This document shows positions 42,127 through 50,123 of a stretch of 64,000 bases of DNA, piece after piece. The position numbers and the translations under genes were made by a program. Within the stretch, counting starts at the first letter, position 1, and each line of letters begins with the position of its first letter. The DNA lies in the NCBI GenBank assembly GCA_024233215.1, contig JACKPW010000025.1:1-64000 (forward strand), given 5' to 3'. Source of the stretch: Verrucomicrobiales bacterium. Lineage in GTDB: Bacteria > Verrucomicrobiota > Verrucomicrobiia > Limisphaerales > J093. The notes below the pieces were generated by a model. That model saw only the letters and a program-made list of their open reading frames with translations, did no database searches and had not been told where the DNA came from.

Positions 42127-43803
42127 TCACGCCCTTGTGCCCCGGGCCAGCTGCTTCAATTCCTCCTGGCTCCAGACGCGCTTGGCGCCGGACCGGATGT
42201 CGATGGTTTCCATGCGATCCGTGCAGGAGAAGCAGGGATCGATGCTGCCCAGCGAAATTGTCATGTCGGCGAGTTGCTGGTCCTTGATCATCGCCGGAAC
42301 GCCCTGGAGGTTCTGGTAGGTCGGTGCCCGGACCCGCCAGCGACGTGGTCGGTTGTTCTCGCCCGTGATGACGAAATGATGACTTTCGCCGCGGGGGGCT
42401 TCCACCGAGGACATCCCCATCCGGCCCACCGGCAGCTCATCCTGGATGTCGAGCGAAAGCGGCCCCGGTTCCATGCGGTCGAGGCACTGGCGGATGATGC
42501 GGATCGACTCGAACACCTCGAGCGCCCGGACGATCACGCGCGACCAGACGTCGGCGCCGTCGGCGGTGATCACGTCGAATTCCACGCGGTCGTAGGCGGC
42601 GTAGGGATGGTCGCGGCGGGCATCGATGTCGACCCCGGCGGCGCGGGCCACCGGCCCCAGCAGGGCGGCGTCCTTGACCAGATGGCGGTCGGCCACGCCC
42701 ACCCCCCGGGTGCGGGCTTTCAGGTTGCGGTCCTTCTGCACGGCCGCGACGACCGGGCGCCATTCCTTTTCCAGTTGGTCGAGGACCTGGCGGAGTTCAG
42801 CGCGGAGGTCGTCGGTGATTTCCCAACGGACGCCCCCGATGACGCAGAGGGCGTAGGTCTTGCGGTTGCCGCTGATCTTCTCGGCGATCCACATGACCGG
42901 TTCGCGGATGCGGAAGGCCTGCATGAACATGGTGTCGAACCCGACGATGTGGCAGGCCAGCCCGACCCAGAGCAGGTGGCTGTGCAGGCGCTCGAGTTCG
43001 AGCATGATGGTGCGGATGTATTCCGCGCGCGGGGGGATGCGCAAGGCCGCCGCGCCTTCCACGGACTGGGCGTAGGCCACGTTGTGGACGCAGCCGCAGA
43101 TGCCGCAGATCCGTTCGGCGGCCATCGGGATGTCGTTGTAGGTCAGCACCGATTCCGCCAGCTTTTCGATTCCGCGGTGCACCATGAAGCCGCGGTATTC
43201 ACAGCCGCGGACCATTTCGCCCTCGACGTAGAGCCGGAAGTGGGCCGGTTCATCGAGGGTGGGATGAAACGGGCCGAACGGCACGACGGTGCAGCCCTCG
43301 GGCGCCTCGTCGAACTTGAACTCGCGATCCGGATCGAAACCCTCCGGCACATGATCGAACGGCACGTCCTTGCGCAGCGGATGGACGCCGTCGGGCCAGC
43401 CATCCGGGAGGACGAGACGCTTGAGGTAGCGATGCCCCCGCGGCTCGAGGCCGTAGAGATCGCGGATCTCGCGCTCGGCCCAGTTCGCGGCGGGGACCTC
43501 GTCGGTGATGCTGTCAAACGCCGGTTCGTCGGCCGGAATCCGGGTGAGGATGCTGCTGAGCAGATGGTCCTCGTCGAAGGCGAAGTGGTGGGCGACGAGG
43601 AAGTCGCCGGAGTGCGGCCGGTCGTCGGCGCCGATGCTGATGACGTAGCGGGCGTCGAGATGACGGAAGACGTGCCGGCAGATTTCGCGCACCGATTGGG
43701 GATCGACGAACACGAACAGCCGGTCCTCGGCGGGGATGTCCGCGCGTTGGATGGCGTTGCCGAAGCGTTCCTTCAGCAGGTTCAGTTTTTCTCGGGCAGC
43801 CAT
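42127..43803 (-). CDS. Group 4 [NiFe]-hydrogenase large subunit with fused NuoC domain (HycE-like)
   Basis: 558 residues. NuoC-like domain at 1-165, large-subunit domain after it. Both pairs of metal-binding cysteines are present: Cys233/Cys236 in ERICGICG and Cys524/Cys527 in DPCFSCTDR, so a real Ni-Fe site rather than a complex-I homologue. About 32 residues follow the last Cys, some of which may be removed by the HycI-like protease in this operon. Overlaps the upstream antiporter-like gene by 22 nt. Confidence 0.95.
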   Translation of the reverse strand: MAAREKLNLLKERFGNAIQRADIPAEDRLFVFVDPQSVREICRHVFRHLDARYVISIGADDRPHSGDFLVAHHFAFDEDHLLSSILTRIPADEPAFDSITDEVPAANWAEREIRDLYGLEPRGHRYLKRLVLPDGWPDGVHPLRKDVPFDHVPEGFDPDREFKFDEAPEGCTVVPFGPFHPTLDEPAHFRLYVEGEMVRGCEYRGFMVHRGIEKLAESVLTYNDIPMAAERICGICGCVHNVAYAQSVEGAAALRIPPRAEYIRTIMLELERLHSHLLWVGLACHIVGFDTMFMQAFRIREPVMWIAEKISGNRKTYALCVIGGVRWEITDDLRAELRQVLDQLEKEWRPVVAAVQKDRNLKARTRGVGVADRHLVKDAALLGPVARAAGVDIDARRDHPYAAYDRVEFDVITADGADVWSRVIVRALEVFESIRIIRQCLDRMEPGPLSLDIQDELPVGRMGMSSVEAPRGESHHFVITGENNRPRRWRVRAPTYQNLQGVPAMIKDQQLADMTISLGSIDPCFSCTDRMETIDIRSGAKRVWSQEELKQLARGTRA

Positions 43804-45770
43804 GCGGATGCGGGGGCGGTTTCGGTCGTGGGGGTGGGGCGGCGGGGTGGGATGGCCGGCAACCGGCCGGCCGTGGGCGACAGTCGGGCGACGGCGCGGT
43901 GCAGTTCGCTGTAGTAATGGGCGGCGGCGAGCCGGTTGGAGTCGTTGCCCAGGGTGTAGCCGCACAGCCAGGGCGCGGCGATGCGGCGACGGCTTCCGCC
44001 CAATCGGGTCAGCAGCGTGGTGAAGCCGAGCAGGATTGCGACAAACGCGAGCACGACCGCCGGGGCGTAGGCCGCGGCTCCGCTGATGGGCAGCAAACCC
44101 GGATTGGCGGTGCCGTTCAGGCCCGGTGCGGCGGTGAGGAGCGTGGCGAGTCCCTGCGGACTGGCGGTCACGGCCCGTTCGATGAACCGGACTCCGAGCA
44201 GTGGAACCAGTCCGGCGGTGACGCACAACCCCGCCAGTGAAGCCTGCGCCGCGCGCATCTTCCAGCCGACCTCGAGGGTCGGGCTACCGGCGGCCCTGGC
44301 GGTGACGAGGTCGCTGGCGCGGGTCAGGAACACGGCCCCATAGAACTTGATCATGAGCGCCAGGGTGAGCGCGCTGGTAAGGATGGCGATGACGGTGCAT
44401 ACGGGCAGGAGGACGCTGGCCTGGCGCCCCCCGATGCCGGCAACGAACATGGGCCACTTGCTGGCGAACCCGCTGAGCAACGGCACGCCGGCGATGGCCA
44501 TGGAGGCGATGAGCGCGGTGAACCCGGTCCACGGCATGAATCGCAGCAGACCGCCCAGGCGGTTCATGTCCTGGGTGCCGGTGGCGTGCAGCACGGAGCC
44601 GGCGTCCAGGAACAGGAGGCTCTTGAACACGCCGTGGTTCAGGGTGTGGAACAGGGCGCCGATCAGGGCCACGGCGGCGAGCGTCCGTGATGCGGGGGTC
44701 GGGTCCTTGACCAGGGTGAGGCAGAGGCCCAAGGCCATCAGGATGTAGCCGACCTGGCCGATGCTGGAGTAGGCGAGCAACCGCTTGGTCTGTTCCTGGC
44801 GCAGGGCCTTCCACGTGCCGCTGAACAGCGTGATCGTGCCGAGCAACGTCATCGCCAGCCCCCAGCCGCCTGCGGGATAACGGTCCAGGGCCTCGGCCGG
44901 AACCAGCCAGAGAAAATAGCGCATCAGCCCGTAGACCCCGGTCTTGAGCATCACGCCGGAGAGCATCGCGCTCACCGGCGAAGGGGCGGCCGGGTGGGCG
45001 TCCGGCAGCCACACCTGCCCAAACGGCCACATGCCAAGCTTCACGCCAAAGCCCACGAGGAACAGCAGCAGGGCAAGCCCGACCCACCCCGGCTGCCGGG
45101 CAAGCAGGATCGGCATCTGATGGGACACGGCGTCGAAATCAAACCGCATCAACGCGCGGTCGGCCACCACGACCGCCTCGTCGCCCGCCAGCATCGCGGC
45201 CCCAAGCATCGTCACGGCACACGCGAATTGCATCATCCACAGGAACCGGGAGGCCGCACGCTGATGAGCGGCGTCACGGCGGTCGTAGCGGATCATCGCC
45301 CAGCCGGTCAGGGTCATCATCTGCCAGAAGATGAAGAAGAACCACATCATGTCCGTGGTGCTGACCAGGCCGAACATCGCGGCGATGAAGACGAGGAGAT
45401 GCGGGTAGAACCGGCCCGACCCCTCCGGCACATCCCGGACCATGTAATCGATGGCGTGGAAGGTGGCACAAAGCGCGACCACGGAGATCAGGGCCAGAAA
45501 GACCGCGCTCAGTCCGTCCACGTAGAGCCGCAGCGCGAAGCCCATCGGCGGCAGGGCGAAGAACGTCACGCCATGCTGCCCGGGCCCGACGCGCAGGACC
45601 TCGACCACCGCCGAAAGCACCAGGGCGGACGCCAGCGCCACGAGGCCAAAGCTGAACCAGCCGGCCAGGCGGCGTCGACGGTCGAGAGCCACCGTCACCC
45701 CTGCGCCGATGAGGCACAGCAGCATCGCGGCAAGGACCCTGGCTTCGGGGGTGTGGAACAAGTCAGGCAT
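43782..45770 (-). CDS. Antiporter-like ion-translocating subunit 2 (HyfB/HycC/NuoL-M family)
   Basis: 662 residues, many membrane helices, proton_antipo_M family. Start ATG 45770 is preferred over TTG 45776 and lies 2 nt after the previous stop. Conserved GLVSTTDMMWFFFIFWQMM, LPDAHPAAPSPVSAML and LRQEQTKRLLAYSSIGQVG (the functional Lys and Glu region of complex-I pumping subunits). A close paralogue of the gene before it; together they would move H+ or Na+. Confidence 0.92.
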   Translation of the reverse strand: MPDLFHTPEARVLAAMLLCLIGAGVTVALDRRRRLAGWFSFGLVALASALVLSAVVEVLRVGPGQHGVTFFALPPMGFALRLYVDGLSAVFLALISVVALCATFHAIDYMVRDVPEGSGRFYPHLLVFIAAMFGLVSTTDMMWFFFIFWQMMTLTGWAMIRYDRRDAAHQRAASRFLWMMQFACAVTMLGAAMLAGDEAVVVADRALMRFDFDAVSHQMPILLARQPGWVGLALLLFLVGFGVKLGMWPFGQVWLPDAHPAAPSPVSAMLSGVMLKTGVYGLMRYFLWLVPAEALDRYPAGGWGLAMTLLGTITLFSGTWKALRQEQTKRLLAYSSIGQVGYILMALGLCLTLVKDPTPASRTLAAVALIGALFHTLNHGVFKSLLFLDAGSVLHATGTQDMNRLGGLLRFMPWTGFTALIASMAIAGVPLLSGFASKWPMFVAGIGGRQASVLLPVCTVIAILTSALTLALMIKFYGAVFLTRASDLVTARAAGSPTLEVGWKMRAAQASLAGLCVTAGLVPLLGVRFIERAVTASPQGLATLLTAAPGLNGTANPGLLPISGAAAYAPAVVLAFVAILLGFTTLLTRLGGSRRRIAAPWLCGYTLGNDSNRLAAAHYYSELHRAVARLSPTAGRLPAIPPRRPTPTTETAPASAWLPEKN

Positions 45771-45772
45771 GC

Positions 45773-47698
45773 TCAAGTGGTTTTCGGGGGTTCAGAGTCC
45801 TTTGCCACCGGGCTGCCGGGGGTGCCGCCCAGCCAGCGGAATCGGCGTTTGAACTCGGCGTAGAGGCCGTGGGCGGTGTAGCGCGTCGGTTCCGCCGCGG
45901 TCTGGTAGCCGGTCAGCCACGGTGTGGCGCGGCGACGGGAGGCGCCACCCGAGCGGGTCAGCAGGGCGGCGAGTCCGGCGAGGAGCAGCAGGACTGCCAG
46001 CATTGCGAGCGGGAGGAAGACCGCGGAACCGCCCAAGGCCGCGGGCATTCCGGGGACCTTCCCGGCGCCGCCCAGGGCGTCGGCCAGCACCCCGGCGTAA
46101 CCGGCCTGGCTGGCGAGGAGGGCCCTGGCCACCAGTCCGAAGGCCAGGCCTGGAACGAGTCCGAACAGAACGCACGCAGCGGCGAGCACGAGTTGAGGCG
46201 CCTGCATGAGGCCGTCCACCTCAAGCCGCTTTCCTTCCTGCGCGGCGCTCGTCACGGTCCGGCTGGTCTGCCCCAGGAAGCTCACACCAAAGAACTTCAT
46301 GAAGGAGGCCAGGGTCACGGCGCTGATCAGGATTCCGATCACCGCGCAGACCGGGAGCAGGCGGCCTGCGGGCGTGCCCTGGATGGCGCCGACGTAGAGG
46401 GTCCATTTGCTGAGGAAGCCGTTGAAGCCCGGGACGCCCGAGATCGACATCGCGGCGACCAGCGCGGTCAGGCCGGTCAGGGGCATCCAGCGCAGCAGTC
46501 CGCCGAGCTGGTTGAGGTTCTGGGTTCGCGCTGCCCAGAGCATGGACCCGGAGTTGAGGAACAGCAGGCTCTTGAACGTGCCATGAAAGACGGTGTGCAT
46601 CAGGGCCCCGGCAAAGGCCACCGCTGCGACCGGCAGCAGCGCGGGGTCGCCGTGTCCGAGGATGAGCAGCGAGGTCCCGATGCCGAGCAGGATGTAGCCG
46701 AGCTGCCCGATGCTGTGGAATGCCAGCAGCCGCTTCGTCTGTTCCTGGCGCAGCGCCTGCAGCGTGCCGGTGAACAACGTCAGCGTGCCGAGTCCCGCAA
46801 TCCACGCGCCCCAGGCTCCCGCCGGGTAGATGTCGCGGGCCGATTCCGGCACCAGCCAGAGGAAGTAACGGAGGATGCCGTAGACGCCGGTCTTGAGCAT
46901 GACCCCGGAGAGGAGCGCACTCATGGGCGACGGCGCGGCGGGGTGGGCGTCCGGCAGCCAGACCTGGCCAAACGGCCACATGCCCAGCTTGATCCCGAAC
47001 CCAACCAGGAACAGGGCGAAGGCGGTGGCGACGAGGCCGGGACGTTGTTCCAGGAGTCCCGGCAGACCCCGGCTGATGGAATCGAAATCGTACCGGAGGG
47101 TGGCACCGCCCGCGGCCGGCACGGCATTCGTGGCGAGGAGTTCGGCACCGATCATCGTGGCCACGCAGGCAATCTGCATCATCACGAGGAACTTCACCGC
47201 CGCCCGCCGGTTTTCCGGCTTGTGATGCTCGAAGCGGATGAGCGCGTAGCCGGGCAGGGTCATCATCTGCCAGAAGATGAAGAAGAACCACATCATGTCC
47301 GTGGTGCTCACCAGCCCGTACATCGCCGCGAGAAAGACCAGCAACCACGGGTGATACCGCCGCAGGCTGTACTCCGGATACAGATCCATGTAGCGGATGC
47401 CAAAGAAGGTCGCGGGCAGCGCGATGCTGGCGATCAACCCGATGAAGATCGCGCTCAGTCCATCGACATGCAGCGTCAGCGCAAAGCCCAGGGCGGGGAG
47501 TTTCAGGAATGTCTCCGGTTCCACCCCGCCGAGCCGCAGGGAGGAACCGGCGGCATACAGCGCCAACGAACTGGCGACCGCGGTGATGCCAAACGCCAGC
47601 CAACCGGTGAGGCGCCTTTGACACGCCGTGAGCGCGGTCAATCCGGCGCCCGCGAGGCAGACGATCAGCGAGGTCAACAATGCCTGTCCGGGAGTCAT
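45773..47698 (-). CDS. Antiporter-like ion-translocating subunit 1 (HyfB/HycC/NuoL-M family)
   Basis: 641 residues; ATG 47698 overlaps the protease gene stop (ATGA). Same architecture as its neighbour: GLVSTTDMMWFFFIFWQMM, LPDAHPAAPSPMSALL, LRQEQTKRLLAFHSIGQLG. The two look like a tandem duplication that has since diverged. Ends 2 nt before the next ATG. Confidence 0.92.
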   Translation of the reverse strand: MTPGQALLTSLIVCLAGAGLTALTACQRRLTGWLAFGITAVASSLALYAAGSSLRLGGVEPETFLKLPALGFALTLHVDGLSAIFIGLIASIALPATFFGIRYMDLYPEYSLRRYHPWLLVFLAAMYGLVSTTDMMWFFFIFWQMMTLPGYALIRFEHHKPENRRAAVKFLVMMQIACVATMIGAELLATNAVPAAGGATLRYDFDSISRGLPGLLEQRPGLVATAFALFLVGFGIKLGMWPFGQVWLPDAHPAAPSPMSALLSGVMLKTGVYGILRYFLWLVPESARDIYPAGAWGAWIAGLGTLTLFTGTLQALRQEQTKRLLAFHSIGQLGYILLGIGTSLLILGHGDPALLPVAAVAFAGALMHTVFHGTFKSLLFLNSGSMLWAARTQNLNQLGGLLRWMPLTGLTALVAAMSISGVPGFNGFLSKWTLYVGAIQGTPAGRLLPVCAVIGILISAVTLASFMKFFGVSFLGQTSRTVTSAAQEGKRLEVDGLMQAPQLVLAAACVLFGLVPGLAFGLVARALLASQAGYAGVLADALGGAGKVPGMPAALGGSAVFLPLAMLAVLLLLAGLAALLTRSGGASRRRATPWLTGYQTAAEPTRYTAHGLYAEFKRRFRWLGGTPGSPVAKDSEPPKTT

Positions 47699-48207
47699 GA
47701 GACGCAAGGAGCTTCCGGGACCGCCACCGGTTCGGCGGCGCCGAGGTTGATCAGGAGTTGGGTCAGGGACTCAAGGGTTTCCCGGACCGTGGTCGAAATC
47801 GGGGTGCCGGGGGTCAGACGCCCGGGTTGCACGGCGAGCAACCGGACGCGGCGGTGGGATTCCGATTCCAGCATCGTGGCCAGAAATCCGAGGGACAGCT
47901 TGTGGGTCGAGATTTGCGGGTGGCGGCTGACGATCTCGTCGCGGTCGAACAGCGCCACCGAACCGGGGGCGCCACCGAAGTTCGTGGCATCCAGGAACAC
48001 CACCTCGTCACAGTCGGTTTCCTCCACTGCGTGCAGGTGGTTCTCGGGGACGCTGCCACCCAGGATCACATTCCCGCAACCCGCCTCCTGCAGCATTTCC
48101 GCGAGCCGGACACCGAGCCCGTCATCGCCGAGGTCGGGGTTGCCGATGCCGACCCAGGCCACGGGGCGGGAGAGGATGTCCCGGAGTTGCTCGCGCAGGC
48201 CGTTCAT
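47695..48207 (-). CDS. Hydrogenase maturation endopeptidase (HycI/HyaD family)
   Basis: 170 residues; ATG 48207 overlaps the preceding stop by 1 nt. M52 peptidase pattern: VGIGNPDLGDDGLGVRLAE with the first nickel-sensing Asp, VVFLDATNFGG with the second, and a His in ISTHKLSL. Cleaves the C-terminal tail of the large subunit after Ni insertion. No other hyp genes are in the window. Confidence 0.87.
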   Translation of the reverse strand: MNGLREQLRDILSRPVAWVGIGNPDLGDDGLGVRLAEMLQEAGCGNVILGGSVPENHLHAVEETDCDEVVFLDATNFGGAPGSVALFDRDEIVSRHPQISTHKLSLGFLATMLESESHRRVRLLAVQPGRLTPGTPISTTVRETLESLTQLLINLGAAEPVAVPEAPCVS

Positions 48208-49052
48208 CAGATTTCCTCCCCCAGCTTGCGGATCTGCTCGAAGGTAAAGACGGGGCCGTCGACGCACACGTAGGCGACGCCGATGCAGCAGTGGCCGCAC
48301 TTGCCCACGCCGCATTTCATGTAGCGTTCCAGGGTGGAAACGATGTTGTGATCCTCGAAGCCCATCCCCTTCAGGTCCTGGATCACGAACCGGAACATGA
48401 TGGGCGGACCGCACACGAAGGCGGTGGTCTTCGCGGGGTCCAGGTTCACCCCGTCCTGCTTGAACAGGCTGCCGACCACGCCCGTGTGACCCTGCCACGA
48501 AGGGTCGGCGCGATCGACCGTCAGATGGCATTCGATGCCCGCGGCCTTTTCCCACTGCTTCAGGTCCGACAGATACATCAGTTCCGTCGGCGACTTCGCC
48601 CCGTAGAAGATCTGGATGCGACCGTACTGTTCACGATGCGCCATCGCGTAGATGATGCAGGAGCGGAGGGGGATCAAACCGATGCCGCCCGCCACGAACA
48701 CGAGGTCGCGGCCGGCGTAGGCGTCCATCGGGAAGCCGTTGCCATAGGGTCCGCGCACGCCGAACTGGTCGCCCGGCTTCAGTGCGTGGAGGGCGGAGGT
48801 GCAACTACCCACGGTCCGGATGGTAAAGAAGGTCTCGTCCTCGGTCGGGCTCGGGGGCAGGGAGGCGGGAAACTCGCCGATCCCGAAGAGCGATACCTGG
48901 GCGAATTGCCCGGGTTTGAAACGCTTGAACGCCGCCTGTTCCGCCGGGTCCTCGAAGTGCCAGTAGAACGTCCGGACTTCCGCGATCTCGTCAACCACGC
49001 GGTCCAGCACGGCCAGCTTGGGCAGATAAAGTTGGTCAGGTCGGCTCGACAT
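48207..49052 (-). CDS. FAD/NAD(P)-binding subunit (sulfhydrogenase gamma/HydG-like)
   Basis: 281 residues: ferredoxin-NADP reductase fold (FKPGQFAQVSLFGIGE, RGPYGNGFPM, VAGGIGLIPLRSCI, FVCGPPIM) and a C-terminal [2Fe-2S] ligand set (KCGVGKCGHCCIG, VCVDGPVF). Transfers electrons between NAD(P)H and the Fe-S chain. In soluble sulfhydrogenases it pairs with the beta subunit, which is encoded just upstream here with a 17-nt overlap. No hyh/hyd catalytic genes are present, so it must serve the group 4 enzyme. Confidence 0.9.
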   Translation of the reverse strand: MSSRPDQLYLPKLAVLDRVVDEIAEVRTFYWHFEDPAEQAAFKRFKPGQFAQVSLFGIGEFPASLPPSPTEDETFFTIRTVGSCTSALHALKPGDQFGVRGPYGNGFPMDAYAGRDLVFVAGGIGLIPLRSCIIYAMAHREQYGRIQIFYGAKSPTELMYLSDLKQWEKAAGIECHLTVDRADPSWQGHTGVVGSLFKQDGVNLDPAKTTAFVCGPPIMFRFVIQDLKGMGFEDHNIVSTLERYMKCGVGKCGHCCIGVAYVCVDGPVFTFEQIRKLGEEI

Positions 49053-50121
49053 CGGTGGCTTCGATTTCGACGGTGGCGCGGCGGATCATCTCGACGACGC
49101 TGGGCATGCCGATGTCTCCGTGGCAGACGGCGACGCAGCGGCCGCAGCCCACGCAGGCCATCGAGAGTTCCCGTTGGATGAAGTAATGGGCCAGCTTGCG
49201 GAAGAAGCGGCGGTTGCGGCGGTCATGCACGGCGTGGCGGGGGTTGTGGCCGCCGGCCATCCGGGTGAAACCACTGAGGGCACAGGCGTCCCAGAGCCGG
49301 ACGCGCTCGAACTCGTCCGGGCCAATGCGCCGGTCGCTGACCGTGAAACAGGTGCACGCCGGGCAGACGTAGGTACAACCGCCACATTCGAGACAGCGGC
49401 TGCCGATTTCCTGCCAGGTCTTGTCCAGGATCTTCCCCTGCGAGACGTAACGGACCGTGGCGGCGAACCAGCTCGTCATGGTCTTGAAGCGCTTTCGCAC
49501 CTCGCTGAGGATCGCCCGGCGGCGGGCGATATGTTCGGCGGTGCCCTTGACAAAGAACGGCGCCTCGAACAACGCCTCGCCGCGGTCCGTCCCTGCCGCC
49601 ACCAGAAACACGTCCCCCAGATCCATCAGCTGCAGGTCGAATCCCTCACGCGCCGCCGGCCCCGTGTCCGTGCAGACGCAGAAACAGTTCTCGTCGATGT
49701 CCCGTTCCGGATCGCTGCAAACCACGTTCACCAGGAAGAGGTTTCGCCGCCGATGCTCGTAGTGGTCGTCCCGGTAGTCCCGCCCCAGGTAGAAACGGTC
49801 CTGGTGCACGATGCCTGCCACGTCACACGACCGGATGCCGAAGATGGCGCGGGGCGTCTCGTCGTAGCTGGGGGTGAGTTGGTAACCGCCGTCGGTCTTC
49901 TTGATCCGCATGAGCTGCTCCAGGTGCGGCAGCACATAGCGCTTCGGCGGGTAGTAGGGGTTCGGCAGGTGGATGGCGATGTTGTGCCGGTTCTCGTCCG
50001 TGACGACGTCAAACGCGCTGTCGCGGCCCCGACCCGGGAATGGCGCGATCACCTCGTAGTCGCGGCGGAGCAGGTCCACCAGCTTGAGCACATCGGTCTT
50101 GGCGAGGATTCGGGCGCGCAT
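49036..50121 (-). CDS. Dicluster Fe-S subunit (sulfhydrogenase beta/HydB-like)
   Basis: 361 residues. N-terminal beta-rich domain of the HydB/AsrA type (IFGIRSCDVAGI, VVCSDP), then two [4Fe-4S] motifs: CLECGGCTYVCPACTC and CVGCGRCVAVCHGDIG. Electron wire between the flavoprotein and the rest of the complex. Its ATG is 2 nt after the formate-dehydrogenase-like gene. Confidence 0.9.
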   Translation of the reverse strand: MRARILAKTDVLKLVDLLRRDYEVIAPFPGRGRDSAFDVVTDENRHNIAIHLPNPYYPPKRYVLPHLEQLMRIKKTDGGYQLTPSYDETPRAIFGIRSCDVAGIVHQDRFYLGRDYRDDHYEHRRRNLFLVNVVCSDPERDIDENCFCVCTDTGPAAREGFDLQLMDLGDVFLVAAGTDRGEALFEAPFFVKGTAEHIARRRAILSEVRKRFKTMTSWFAATVRYVSQGKILDKTWQEIGSRCLECGGCTYVCPACTCFTVSDRRIGPDEFERVRLWDACALSGFTRMAGGHNPRHAVHDRRNRRFFRKLAHYFIQRELSMACVGCGRCVAVCHGDIGMPSVVEMIRRATVEIEATDVEPT

Positions 50122-50123
50122 GG

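Noticed and set aside
41878..43914. Very long plus-strand open frame opposite the hydrogenase large subunit
   Set aside because: It is the complement of conserved NiFe-hydrogenase coding sequence. GC-rich third positions make long antisense frames common here, and it has no domain of its own.
45869..48247. Very long plus-strand open frame opposite the antiporter-like subunits
   Set aside because: Same reason: composition artefact, extremely rich in Gln/Arg/Gly/His, no recognisable fold.
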